A DNA stretch of 64,000 nt from Cohnella phaseoli (lineage in GTDB: Bacteria > Bacillota > Bacilli > Paenibacillales > Paenibacillaceae): positions 62,001 to 126,000 of the forward strand of contig NZ_QRDZ01000018.1 in assembly GCF_003386235.1 (NCBI RefSeq), in the 5' to 3' direction. The first letter of the stretch is position 1, and each line of letters opens with the position of its first letter. A program made the position numbers and the translations under genes. Below are positions 33,379 through 41,729 of this stretch, piece by piece. A model generated the notes under the pieces. It did no database searches. It had not been told where the DNA came from and saw only the letters and a list, made by a program, of their open reading frames with translations.

Positions 33379-33960
33379 ATGCTGTGGCTCGTGATCGGCG
33401 GCATCGGCTGCGGAAAATCCGCTTTCGCGGACGAGCTTGCGATTGCCGTCGGGCGCGAAGGCATTCGCTTGTCCTGTCCTTCTTTTCCATACGGGGAAGC
33501 GGCTGAACATCCTGAGGGTAGAAGTGAAACAGGTTTCTTCAGGACAATGTCGGAGGCGGACGGAACTCTGCCCGAGAAGATCGATGCGATCAATATGGAG
33601 TCGAACTTTTATCGCGCGGAGCGGAGAGTCGTTGTCGTCGACAGCTTGTCGGGATGGCTCAGGGCTTCGTTCGCGCGAACGGAGGCCCAGGGAACGATAG
33701 ACGAAGCCTTCCGGTTCGAAGCGGCCAAATGGCAGCAGACGATCCAGGCTATACTGGCGTTCGAGGGCAGGATTGTCGTCGTGACGGAAGAGCCGGCGAT
33801 CGGTTTAGCCCCTGCCGCCCTGGAACTGGAATATGCCGGGCGGCTGGCGGAGGCGAATCGCGTTTTGCTGAGGGCAAGTCATGCCGTCTATCGGGTAACG
33901 GCCGGAATGGCCGTGGAAATGAAAGGCTATCGTATACAAGAGAGGAACGAAACCAAATGA
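33379..33960 (+). CDS. CobU-like adenosylcobinamide kinase / guanylyltransferase
   Basis: P-loop nucleotide-binding protein of 193 residues. Walker A is IGGIGCGKSAF near the N-terminus, and VVVDSLSGWL is the Walker B region. VVTEEPAIGLAP followed by YAGRLAEANRVLLR and VYRVTAGMAVEMKG matches the CobU C-terminal half, where the enzyme reads NEVGWGIVP and then LGxxNQxLA. CobU activates cobinamide in corrinoid salvage. The next gene overlaps by four bases and is a corrinoid adenosyltransferase, which supports the call. AAGGAGG precedes the ATG. The second residue after the P-loop differs from canonical CobU, so confidence is moderate. Confidence 0.62.
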   Translation: MLWLVIGGIGCGKSAFADELAIAVGREGIRLSCPSFPYGEAAEHPEGRSETGFFRTMSEADGTLPEKIDAINMESNFYRAERRVVVVDSLSGWLRASFARTEAQGTIDEAFRFEAAKWQQTIQAILAFEGRIVVVTEEPAIGLAPAALELEYAGRLAEANRVLLRASHAVYRVTAGMAVEMKGYRIQERNETK

Positions 33961-34535
33961 AAATCTACACGCGGACCGGCGATGGGGGGAAAACGTCGGT
34001 AATCGGCGCGCGCGTCGAGAAAGACGATGCAAGAGTGGAAGCTTACGGTACGATCGACGAGTTGAACAGCTTCGTCGGTCAAGCGGCAGCGGTCATCGCC
34101 AGATTGCCGGACGGGGAGTGGAGCGACCGGCTTGAACAGCTCACGCTGATTCAGCACGAGCTGTTCGATTGCGGCTCCGATTTGAGCTACGCTTCCCTCG
34201 ATCCGGACAAGATGAAGGTCGCCCCGGAGATGACGGAACGATTGGAACGGTGGATTGACGAACTGGAAGCGTCTAATCCGCCGCTTGAGAAATTCATTTT
34301 ACCCGGAGGAAGCGAACCGGCAGCTCTGTTTCACGTTTGCAGAACCGTCTGCAGGCGGGCGGAGCGGAGGGTCGTCTCTTTGGCGCGGGAGCAGGAGTGC
34401 CCGGAAGAGGTGCGGAAATACTTGAACCGCCTGTCGGACTATTTCTTCTCCGCGGCAAGAGCGGCCAATGCCCGCTTGAATGTGACGGATGTCGAATACG
34501 AACGGAGCGCTTCGGTGTTTCGCCGGAGGACGTAG
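33957..34535 (+). CDS. PduO-type cob(I)alamin adenosyltransferase
   Basis: Forms adenosylcobalamin from ATP and cob(I)alamin. The N-terminal KIYTRTGDGGKTSVIG (ATP loop) and YGTIDELNSFVG are diagnostic. The central FILPGGSEPAALFHVCRTVCRRAERR and RLSDYFFSAAR complete the PduO/CobA2 family pattern. At 192 residues it is full length. Its ATG overlaps the stop of the CobU-like gene, so both belong to a corrinoid salvage unit; no other cobalamin genes are in the window. Confidence 0.93.
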   Translation: MKIYTRTGDGGKTSVIGARVEKDDARVEAYGTIDELNSFVGQAAAVIARLPDGEWSDRLEQLTLIQHELFDCGSDLSYASLDPDKMKVAPEMTERLERWIDELEASNPPLEKFILPGGSEPAALFHVCRTVCRRAERRVVSLAREQECPEEVRKYLNRLSDYFFSAARAANARLNVTDVEYERSASVFRRRT

Positions 34536-34539
34536 CTGG

Positions 34540-35511
34540 ATGGACGAAACAAGCAAGGGGACGGAATACTACGCGCCGATCGAGTTTGTGGCGGAGACGG
34601 GTGACGAAGGCCGCACGCTAAGGGATGTGCTGCGCAAGCGAATCGGCATTTCGCGCAGGCTGATGGTGCGGCTTAAAACGTCGGAGGAAGGACTGTCCGT
34701 CAACGGGCAGAAGGTATGGCCCAACCATAAAGTAGTTGCGGGAGATGTTATTTCCCTGCGCATGGAGGCGGAAAGCTCGGAAACGATTCTGCCGCAGCCG
34801 ATGGAGCTGGACATCGTGTTCGAGGACGAGCACCTGCTCGTGTTGAACAAGCCTGCCGGACTGATCGTCCATCCGACGACGGGACACTATCTAAATACGC
34901 TGGCCAACGGCGTTATGCACTATTGGCAGGAGAAAGGCGAACGGGTCAGGTTTCGTCCGGTTCATCGTCTGGACGAGCATACGTCCGGTCTGGTCGTCGT
35001 CGCCAAGCATTCGCTCGCTCAGCAGCAGTTGTCGGCGCAAATGTCCGAGGGGAACGTCGTTAAGGAGTATCGAACGTACGTCTACGGCCGCCCTCCGGCG
35101 GCGGAGGGCAGAATCGACGCGCCAATTGGAAGGCAGGCGGAAGATCCGCACCGGCGCGTTGTGCGCGAGGACGGAGCGCCGTCCTTGACGTTTTACCGGG
35201 TCGCCGAAACGTACGGGGAACAAGCCTGCGCGATCGACGTGAGACTGGGAACGGGCCGAACGCATCAGATTCGCGTTCATATGACGCATATCGGCTGTCC
35301 GATTATCGGGGACAGCTACTACTCGGAGGAACGGTGGAACGAGTCGGAGGCGGCGCAGAGGGTATCCGGCATTATTGGCAGACAGGCCTTGCATGCCTGC
35401 AGATTAGGTTTTCGTCATCCCGTTACGGGAGAAGAGATGAGGCTGGACGCGGCGCTTCCGGAAGATATGAGACTGCTGGAACGAGAGCTCGGCAAATGGG
35501 CTAATGATTAA
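34540..35511 (+). CDS. RluA-family pseudouridine synthase
   Basis: RNA pseudouridylase of 323 residues. An N-terminal S4-like domain (about 15-85: TLRDVLRKRIGISRRLMVRLK, VNGQKV) precedes the catalytic domain with the invariant aspartate in VHRLDEHTSGLVV. VLNKPAGLIVHPT and GTGRTHQIRVHMTHIGCPIIGD are the other RluA hallmarks. GGAGGA is 9 bases before the ATG at 34540, which removes the longer frame. The target uridine (rRNA or tRNA) cannot be fixed from sequence; RluD- or YtzF-like specificity is possible. Confidence 0.9.
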   Translation: MDETSKGTEYYAPIEFVAETGDEGRTLRDVLRKRIGISRRLMVRLKTSEEGLSVNGQKVWPNHKVVAGDVISLRMEAESSETILPQPMELDIVFEDEHLLVLNKPAGLIVHPTTGHYLNTLANGVMHYWQEKGERVRFRPVHRLDEHTSGLVVVAKHSLAQQQLSAQMSEGNVVKEYRTYVYGRPPAAEGRIDAPIGRQAEDPHRRVVREDGAPSLTFYRVAETYGEQACAIDVRLGTGRTHQIRVHMTHIGCPIIGDSYYSEERWNESEAAQRVSGIIGRQALHACRLGFRHPVTGEEMRLDAALPEDMRLLERELGKWAND

Positions 35512-35529
35512 GCGAAGGGGTTAGTTGAA

Positions 35530-35898
35530 GTGGCAAAAGCGTTGAAAATGTATCATCTGCCGACTTGCAGCACGTGCAAGGCGGCCGTTAAAGCTTTGAA
35601 GCAGCATGGCTACGAGTTGGAGCTGCACGATATTCGCGAGACGCCGCCGTCAGCCGAAGAACTGGGCAAGCTGATCGCTTCCAGCGGGCTGCCGATCGGC
35701 AAATGGTTTAATACGTCCGGCGAAGTCTACCGGGAAATGGGGCTTAAGGACAAAATGGCGGCAATGTCCGACGAAGAAAAAATTCGGCTGCTATCGTCGA
35801 ACGGCATGCTCATCAAGCGTCCTATCGTTTCAGACGGAGTCAAAACGACGATCGGCTTCCGCGAACAGGAATTCGGTCCGGAGTGGTACGGACAATGA
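35530..35898 (+). CDS. ArsC/Spx-family thioredoxin-fold protein
   Basis: 122-residue member of the arsenate reductase/Spx family. A CxxC redox pair is present as TCSTCKAAVKAL near residue 13. LLSSNGMLIKRPIV and GFREQEF match YffB/ArsC-like proteins and Spx. Spx binds RNA polymerase; the family also includes thiol-disulfide enzymes without known substrates. There are no arsenic genes nearby. GTG start with a short upstream site; the stop overlaps the next gene (ATGA). Confidence 0.8.
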   Translation: MAKALKMYHLPTCSTCKAAVKALKQHGYELELHDIRETPPSAEELGKLIASSGLPIGKWFNTSGEVYREMGLKDKMAAMSDEEKIRLLSSNGMLIKRPIVSDGVKTTIGFREQEFGPEWYGQ

Positions 35899-37085
35899 AG
35901 AAGCTTAATGTGCGCGCGCAAAAACTGGACCGGCTCGGCTCGGCGATTTTCTCCGAGGTGGCCGGTTGGAAGCGGGAGGCGCGGGAACAAGGATTATCCG
36001 TCATTTCGCTCGATATCGGAAGCCCGGATCGTCCGCCGGAGGAGGAGCTGCGCGGCGTTCTGGCCGCCGCCAGCCTGCGGTCCGATACTTATCGCTATCC
36101 CGGAACGGAAGGCACACTGGCCTTTCGGGAAACGGTAGCGAAGTGGTTCAAATATCGGTTCGGCGTGGAGCTGGATCCGCGAAGCGAGATTCTCTCCCTG
36201 ATGGGCACGCAGGACGGACTGGCGCATTTGCCGCTCGCGATTGCCGATCCGGGAGATGCGGCGTTGCTGCCCGATCCCGGGTACCCGGTTTACGGCGCGG
36301 GGCTGGCGGTGGCGGGCGTCGAGGCGATTCCGCTGCCGTTGCTGGAGGAGAACGGCTACTTGCCGGACTTCGAGGCTGTGCCGCAAGCTGTCTGGGATCG
36401 AGTCAAATTCATGATTTTGAATTATCCGAGCAACCCTTTGTCCGCGACGGCCGATCTGGCCTTCTTCGAGAAGGCGGTACATACGGCGCGCAAACATGGC
36501 GTTCTGCTCGTTCACGATAACGCCTACAGCGAGATGGCCTTCGACGGCTTCCGTCCGCCCAGCGTGCTGGAAGTGCCGGGCGCGTTGGACGTCGCCATTG
36601 AATTCCACTCGTTATCCAAGTCGTATCACTTGGCCGGCACGAGACTCGGTTTTGCGGTCGGCAACCGGGAGGTGCTGTCCAGCTTGCGCGATCTGAAGAA
36701 CAACATCGATTTCGGCGTCTTCCTGGGCGCTCAGGAAGCGGGAATCGCGGCGCTGGAGCTGGATATGAACGCGCCGAAGCCGATTTCCGGCCTATATGAG
36801 CGCCGCCGGGACGTATTCGTTCGCGCTCTTCGCGAGCAAGGCTGGAACGTGACGTCTCCCCAGGCGACGATGTTCCTGTGGGCGCGTGTTCCCGAGGGCT
36901 GGTCCTCGCGCAGCTTCTCGCAGTCGCTACTGGCCGCTACCGGCGTAGCGTCGATACCGGGCAACGCGTTTGGCGCAGAGGGAGAAGGTTTTGTCAGGCT
37001 GGCGCTGGTCGAGGAAGAGGAAATTCTGGCGGAGGCGGCGAAACGAGTCGGTGAATTCGTTCGAGGAACCGATCCGTGGAAATAA
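35895..37085 (+). CDS. Class I aminotransferase (LL-diaminopimelate aminotransferase-like)
   Basis: PLP-dependent fold-type I aminotransferase of 396 residues. SLDIGSPDRPPEEEL, YRYPGTEGTLAFR, LLPDPGYPVYGAG, LNYPSNPLSATA and the PLP lysine in EFHSLSKSYHLAGTRLGFAVG are typical of the DapL/AlaA-like branch. The ATG overlaps the stop of the preceding ArsC-like gene. Substrate not determined; amino acid with 2-oxoglutarate or pyruvate is expected. Confidence 0.83.
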   Translation: MKKLNVRAQKLDRLGSAIFSEVAGWKREAREQGLSVISLDIGSPDRPPEEELRGVLAAASLRSDTYRYPGTEGTLAFRETVAKWFKYRFGVELDPRSEILSLMGTQDGLAHLPLAIADPGDAALLPDPGYPVYGAGLAVAGVEAIPLPLLEENGYLPDFEAVPQAVWDRVKFMILNYPSNPLSATADLAFFEKAVHTARKHGVLLVHDNAYSEMAFDGFRPPSVLEVPGALDVAIEFHSLSKSYHLAGTRLGFAVGNREVLSSLRDLKNNIDFGVFLGAQEAGIAALELDMNAPKPISGLYERRRDVFVRALREQGWNVTSPQATMFLWARVPEGWSSRSFSQSLLAATGVASIPGNAFGAEGEGFVRLALVEEEEILAEAAKRVGEFVRGTDPWK

Positions 37086-37099
37086 AGGGGGAAATGAAC

Positions 37100-37987
37100 A
37101 TGTCAGAACCAAAGGTGATGCTCGTCGACGGCATGGCGCTTCTGTTCAGGGGCTACTATGCCAACGCTTACGGAGGCTACATCCGCAAGACAAAAGCGGG
37201 TCTTCCGACGAATGCGGTATTCGGCTTCGTCAGGTATTTGCTGGATGCTTGCCGAACGTTCGGCCCGACGCATATTATCTGCTGCTGGGATATGGGCAGC
37301 AAGACGTTCCGGACCGAGAAGTTCGACGCGTACAAAGGGAACCGCCCGGAAGCTCCGGCGGATCTGATTCCGCAATTCGACCTCGTGAAAAAGGTCGCAA
37401 GCGGGCTGGGCATTCCGAATGTCGGCATCGTCGGCTACGAGGCGGACGATTGCATCGGAACGCTGTCCAAGCAATTCGGCCAACATATGGACGTCTATGT
37501 GCTGACCGGCGATCACGATATGCTGCAGTTGGTCGACGAGCGGGTTAAAGTGGTGATCATGAAGAAGGGACCGTCCAACTATGCGGTCTACGATCCGGGG
37601 ATGCTGCTGGAAGAGAAGCAATTAACGCCAAAGCAGTTCATCGATCTGAAAGGATTAATCGGGGACACCTCGGACAATTATCCGGGCGTTAAAGGCATCG
37701 GGGAGAAGACGGCGACTAAGCTGCTCATAGAGTACGGCTCTATTGACGGTATTCTGGAAAACCTGCACATGCTGCCAAAGGGCGTTAAAGCTAAAATTGA
37801 AGCGGACGTCGAGATGCTGCACCTATGCCGCGAACTGGCGACGATTCATTGCGAAGCGCCTGTCATCTGCACCGCAGAGGAGTGTTACTGGCAGCCGAAT
37901 CAGGCCCAAATCGCGTCTCTGTTCGAGGAATTGGAGTTTAACAGCCTTGTTAAGGACGTAAGCAAGCTGGTTCTCTCGGTTTCATAA
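37100..37987 (+). CDS. 5'-3' exonuclease (YpcP-like, PolA N-terminal domain type)
   Basis: Stand-alone 5'-3' exonuclease/flap nuclease of 295 residues, as found in Firmicutes in addition to DNA polymerase I. The PIN domain has MLVDGMALLFRGYYA, CCWDMGSKTFR, YKGNRPEAP, and the acidic metal residues in YEADDCIGTL and LTGDHDMLQL. The helix-hairpin-helix region follows with DLKGLIGDTSDNYPGVKGIGEKTA. The ATG at 37100 is preferred, with GGGGG 8 bases upstream. It is the last gene of this run and ends in a terminator. Confidence 0.92.
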   Translation: MSEPKVMLVDGMALLFRGYYANAYGGYIRKTKAGLPTNAVFGFVRYLLDACRTFGPTHIICCWDMGSKTFRTEKFDAYKGNRPEAPADLIPQFDLVKKVASGLGIPNVGIVGYEADDCIGTLSKQFGQHMDVYVLTGDHDMLQLVDERVKVVIMKKGPSNYAVYDPGMLLEEKQLTPKQFIDLKGLIGDTSDNYPGVKGIGEKTATKLLIEYGSIDGILENLHMLPKGVKAKIEADVEMLHLCRELATIHCEAPVICTAEECYWQPNQAQIASLFEELEFNSLVKDVSKLVLSVS

Positions 37988-38005
37988 GTTAATCCATACT
38001 GTTCG

Positions 38006-38058
38006 AAAGAACCTCCACGCGGGCGAATGTATACCAGTGTGCAGGTTCTTTCTTTATT
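38006..38058 (+). terminator. Terminator after the exonuclease gene
   Basis: AAAGAACCT (38006-38014) pairs with AGGTTCTTT (38043-38051), followed by CTTTATT. Confidence 0.85.
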
Positions 38059-38130
38059 ATGAGAAATTCTTAATCTAGTATTACTGAAGCAGAATGATAA
38101 ATACGGTTGGAGAGTTGAGTCGTCTCGACT

Positions 38131-38773
38131 TGGACACGAAAACGGAAAAAATAAGTTCGGTATCAATGATAGCCACCGAACACGTCCATCCAGCCGTTGA
38201 TAATCTTGAGCTTGGACAGCTCTTTTTCGCGACTGGAGCGCTGCGGCTCGATGCTTAAGCTGGCGAACAGGTAGGCGGGGAAGTGGGCGACTTCTTGTCG
38301 TTCGTCCTCCAGCGGCGATCGTCTCGCAGGGGAGCCGTGATTCATCCGGTAATAAAGCGTTGAACGGCTCAAGCCGAGCAGAGCGGTTTTCGTACGGATC
38401 GGCAAGTCTCCGTCGTCCTTGGCGACGAGTTCGTTGCGATGTTCCTTGGGAAGTCTCGAAATCATGGCCTGTTTCAGCCACTCCAGCTGCAGGCGCAGCT
38501 TGTCGGCCTCCTCCTGCAGCTCCTCGATCCTATGTTCGTAAGCGGTCTTCAGTTCGTTTTCCGACTTGCGCTCGTTTTCGAACAGCTTGTGCATGTTTTG
38601 GACGACATGATTTTTCCACCTGTTCAAAACGACGGGCGATATCCGGTATTCCTCGGCCAATCCGGCGACGCTGACCTGTTCCTCAAGAAGCTTGGATAAA
38701 ATGTGCGCCTTCTGGCTGGGCGTAAATCTTCTGCGTTTTGCCGCCATCTTTAATCCCTCCTAATCGTGGTCCA
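38131..38773 (-). mobile_element. Deleted IS3-type insertion sequence with both ends kept
   Basis: A transposase OrfA and the first part of a second reading frame are bounded by an imperfect terminal inverted repeat: TGGACACGA at 38131-38139 and TGGACCACGA (reading leftward from 38773). The whole element is only about 643 bp, half the size of a complete IS3 element. No clear target duplication was seen. It lies just before the organosulfur operon. Confidence 0.6.
38163..38747 (-). pseudogene. IS3-family transposase OrfA, fused to a truncated OrfB start
   Basis: Residues 1-105 form a normal IS3-type OrfA: a helix-turn-helix (RRRFTPSQKAHILSKLLEEQVSVAGLAEEYRIS) and a leucine-rich coiled coil (ELKTAYEHRIEELQEEADKLRLQLEWLKQ). 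OrfB-like sequence then follows in frame for about 45 residues (LPIRTKTALLGLSRSTLYYRMN), after which similarity is lost and the frame ends at residue 194. The DDE catalytic domain is absent. The element can therefore not move on its own. GGAGGGATTAAAG precedes the ATG on the minus strand. Confidence 0.72.
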
Positions 38774-38857
38774 AATTTCAGTTCGCTTCGAGCTTGAGTA
38801 AACTCGACTATGTTCATTTTAGTGTAAACGCGACCGTTTCACAATAATTAATCCTAC

Positions 38858-38893
38858 TTGACACATAGGAATTTGGTAAATTAAGATTCCTAT
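38858..38893 (+). promoter_or_regulatory. Promoter of the organosulfur operon with CymR-like inverted repeat
   Basis: Consensus TTGACA at 38858-38863, 18-base spacer and TAAGAT at 38882-38887. Within and over the -10 is a perfect 8-bp inverted repeat, ATAGGAAT (38865-38872) and ATTCCTAT (38886-38893), with a 13-base spacer. Repressors of the CymR type use GGAAT-based dyads before ssu genes in Bacillus. The placement suits repression when sulfur is plentiful; the identity of the protein is inference. Confidence 0.6.
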
Positions 38894-38999
38894 TAACCTG
38901 AAGCGGCGGAAGCTGCCAGGGGCGTTCTACTGACCAGACAACTGGAGGTTCGTTGAAATAGAGTTGGGACGGCTGGTTGCAAGGAGGAGGGAGACGGAA

Positions 39000-39752
39000 A
39001 TGCAAGTGCTTGGCCTGAACAACGTCTCGAAAACGTATAAAAACGGAACGATCGCCGTACAGCAGGCGAATTTGAGCGTTCGCGAGGGGGATTTCGTTTC
39101 ATTCGTCGGACCTTCGGGCTGCGGCAAATCCACGATTTTTCGTATGGCCGCGGGTTTGTCCGCGCCGACCGGGGGAGAAATAGAAATTCTCGGCGGATCT
39201 CCCGACGAAGCCAGGAAGAGCAACGGCATTGCTTGCGTCTTCCAGGAAGCAACGCTGCTTCCGTGGGTATCGGTAAGGGATAATATCGCCTTGCCGCTGC
39301 AGCTTCGCAAGCAGCCCAGAAAGCGCCAGATCGAAGAAGCGGAACGGGTGCTGCATCTCGTAGGCTTGCAGGATTATGCCAAAGCGCTGCCGCGAGAGCT
39401 GTCCGGGGGCATGAAAATGCGCGTGTCGATCGCGCGTGCGCTCGTCGCCAATCCGCGGATATTGTTTATGGACGAACCTTTCGGCGCGCTGGACGAGATT
39501 ACGAGGCAGACGCTGCAGGATGAATTGCTGTCGATTCGGCAAAAAACGGAGAGGATGACGATCCTGTTCGTGACGCACAACGCTTTCGAAGCGGTGTATC
39601 TGTCGAACAGGGTCATGGTCATGACGCCGAGACCGGGAAGAATCGCCGGCGAAATCCGCATCGACGTGCCGTATCCGCGCGGGGAGCGGTTCAGGGCTCA
39701 TCCCGACTTCGGCCGATACGTCAGCGAAGTAAGCGAGTCGCTCAAGCATTAA
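39000..39752 (+). CDS. ssuB: ABC transporter ATP-binding protein (SsuB/TauB/NitT type)
   Basis: ATPase of a nitrate/sulfonate/taurine importer. Walker A is GPSGCGKSTIF, the Q-loop lies in CVFQEATLLPW, the signature LSGGMKMRVSIARAL, Walker B ILFMDEPFGALD and the H-loop VTHNAFEA. The family shows LPWxxVxxN after the Q-loop, as here. Length 250 is normal. The ATG at 39000 follows AAGGAGGAGG by nine bases. It is first in the organosulfur operon, just after the predicted promoter. Confidence 0.85.
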   Translation: MQVLGLNNVSKTYKNGTIAVQQANLSVREGDFVSFVGPSGCGKSTIFRMAAGLSAPTGGEIEILGGSPDEARKSNGIACVFQEATLLPWVSVRDNIALPLQLRKQPRKRQIEEAERVLHLVGLQDYAKALPRELSGGMKMRVSIARALVANPRILFMDEPFGALDEITRQTLQDELLSIRQKTERMTILFVTHNAFEAVYLSNRVMVMTPRPGRIAGEIRIDVPYPRGERFRAHPDFGRYVSEVSESLKH

Positions 39753-39793
39753 TCGGATCGTGGGAACGATTCGCAAGAAAGGGAGTGTGCGCT

Positions 39794-40594
39794 ATGAACG
39801 CCATTAGAAGCGGAAAGCTATGGCGCATCGTCCCGCCCGTCGTCGCTTTCGTGCTCTTCGTCGGGTTATGGCAGCTGATCGTCGGTCAAGCCGGCATTCC
39901 GCCTTACATGCTGCCGAAGCCGACTGACATCGTCGCATCAGTCGGGGACAACTGGAGGAGCCTGTTCGGCTCCGTATACACGACGGCGTTGGAAACCGTG
40001 ATCGGCTTTCTGCTCTCCGTCGTCGGAGGCGTGTTGGGCGCGATTCTGCTCGCCAGTTCGAAAGTGATCGAGAGAAGCGTCTATCCGTACGCGATCGTGC
40101 TGCAGACGATTCCGATCGTCGCCATCGCTCCGATCATCGTCATCTGGTTCGATGCGGGGCTGAGGTCGATCGTCATTATCGCTTTTCTGATCGGCTTCTG
40201 CCCGATGCTGTCCAACACGCTGATCGGGCTTAACTCTACGGATCAACATTTGAAAAACCTGTTCCGCCTCTACAACGCCTCGAAATGGCAGACGATGTGG
40301 AAGCTACGCATTCCCGCGGCGCTTCCGTACATCGTGGGCGGCCTCAAAATTTCCTGCTCTCTCTGCGTGATCGGCGCGATCGTCGGTGAATACGTCGCCG
40401 GCGTCGGCGGAGGGCAGGGCGGCCTTGGCTATGCGATTACGTATGCGGCAATGCGGATTCAGACGCCGTATCTGTTCGCCTGCGGCTTGATGGCCTCGCT
40501 GCTCGGCATTGCTTTCTATAAGCTCGTGAATTGGTTTTCCCGCGAGTTGCTGGGCTCTTGGCACGAGTCGGAGCTCGCGCCCGAAGACGATTAA
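39794..40594 (+). CDS. ssuC: ABC transporter permease (SsuC/TauC type)
   Basis: Membrane component of the importer, 266 residues with about six hydrophobic helices. The cytoplasmic coupling loop is RLYNASKWQTMWKLRIPAALPYIVGGLK, cut here to its EAA-like core KLRIPAALP, which contacts the ATPase. AAAGGGAG lies before the ATG at 39794. It follows ssuB by 41 bases and precedes the binding protein by 24. Confidence 0.87.
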   Translation: MNAIRSGKLWRIVPPVVAFVLFVGLWQLIVGQAGIPPYMLPKPTDIVASVGDNWRSLFGSVYTTALETVIGFLLSVVGGVLGAILLASSKVIERSVYPYAIVLQTIPIVAIAPIIVIWFDAGLRSIVIIAFLIGFCPMLSNTLIGLNSTDQHLKNLFRLYNASKWQTMWKLRIPAALPYIVGGLKISCSLCVIGAIVGEYVAGVGGGQGGLGYAITYAAMRIQTPYLFACGLMASLLGIAFYKLVNWFSRELLGSWHESELAPEDD

Positions 40595-40618
40595 ATTTTA
40601 TCCAAAGGAATGATGACG

Positions 40619-41692
40619 ATGACTATGATCAGAAAACCGTTCAAATTAATTCTTTTATTGCTGATAACGACCGTAATCCTAGCTGCTTGCGGCGGCAAAG
40701 CGGAACCGGGGGCGTCCTCCGCCTCGCCGGAGTCTCCGAAGCCTTCCGCTTCCGCGTCGCAGTCCCCTGCGGCTTCCCCTTCCGCCTCTTCGGAGGAGAA
40801 GCCGAAAGAACCTCGCAAAATCACCGTCCAACTCGGATGGTTTGCCGAGCCAGAATACGGAGGAGAATACGCCGCGCTAGTTCAGGGCTATTTCGCCGAG
40901 GAAGGTCTCGACGTGACGATCAAGCCGGGCGGCCCCAAAGTGAACGGCAGGCAAATCGTTGCCACGGGCAATGCCGAATTCGGATTCGCCAAAGCCGATA
41001 CCGTGTTGCAGAACCGCGAGGAAGGGCTGCCGATCGTAGCCGTGGCGGCCGCTCTGCAAGGCTCGCCTCAGGCGCTGATCTTCCATAAATCGCAGAACAT
41101 TCAATCGTTCGAGGATTTGAACGGCCGCACCGCTTTCTTCGTTCCCGGGGTGCCGGCATACGAGTACGTGAAGCAGAAATACAATCTGCAATTGAAAGAG
41201 CAAGTGACCGACGGAACGCTCGTGCGCTTCCTTGCGGACGAGACGTCCCTGCTGCACGGCTTCTCCACCTCCGAGCCGATTACGCTCAAAGAACAGGGCG
41301 TGGAAGCGGAACCGTTCCTGCTGTCCGAGTCGGGCTACGATCCTTACGAGATTACGATCATTACGTCGGAAAGCTTCCTGAAGGAAAATCCGGAGGTCGT
41401 AAAAGGCTACTTGCGCGCCGTGAAGAAAGGCTGGGCGTATTACTTCGACCACTTCGAGGAAGTGAACGTGCGCATTCATGAGGACAACAAGGAATTGCCG
41501 ATCCCCGCGATGAACGAGCAGGCCGTCGCCTACAAGCCGTTCGTAACGGGAGGCGACGCCGCGACGGAAGGCTTCGGCGTCATGAAGGAAGCGCGCTGGG
41601 AAGAGAACAAGAAGCAACTGCTGGAAGTCGGCTTGCTCAAGAACGACGTCGACGTGAACGAAGCGTTCACGACGGAATATTTGCCGAAATAA
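40619..41692 (+). CDS. ABC transporter substrate-binding lipoprotein, NMT1/THI5-like
   Basis: Surface lipoprotein that captures substrate for the importer. The signal ends ILAAC-GGK. A Ser/Pro/Ala linker (about 25-60) precedes the two-lobed NMT1/THI5-like domain: QLGWFAEPEYGGEYAALVQG, GYFAEEGLDVTIKPGG, VATGNAEFGFAKAD, SFEDLNGRTAFFVPGVPAYE and YLRAVKKGWAYYF. Relatives bind thiamine precursors, sulfonates or riboflavin. Neighbouring sulfur monooxygenases favour an organosulfur ligand; a thiamine precursor is the alternative. The ATG at 40619 gives a sensible spacing (9) after AAAGGA; three other in-frame ATGs lie within 10 bases. Confidence 0.82.
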   Translation: MTMIRKPFKLILLLLITTVILAACGGKAEPGASSASPESPKPSASASQSPAASPSASSEEKPKEPRKITVQLGWFAEPEYGGEYAALVQGYFAEEGLDVTIKPGGPKVNGRQIVATGNAEFGFAKADTVLQNREEGLPIVAVAAALQGSPQALIFHKSQNIQSFEDLNGRTAFFVPGVPAYEYVKQKYNLQLKEQVTDGTLVRFLADETSLLHGFSTSEPITLKEQGVEAEPFLLSESGYDPYEITIITSESFLKENPEVVKGYLRAVKKGWAYYFDHFEEVNVRIHEDNKELPIPAMNEQAVAYKPFVTGGDAATEGFGVMKEARWEENKKQLLEVGLLKNDVDVNEAFTTEYLPK

Positions 41693-41729
41693 CGCAAACG
41701 CACAGAACGCGCGACGGAGGAAACTACCT

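Noticed and set aside
40619..41692. ThiY-type thiamine precursor binding protein belonging to the thiamine system
   Set aside because: The NMT1/THI5 fold allows it, but no TPP riboswitch precedes this operon and all following genes are sulfur-type oxygenases. Kept as an alternative only.
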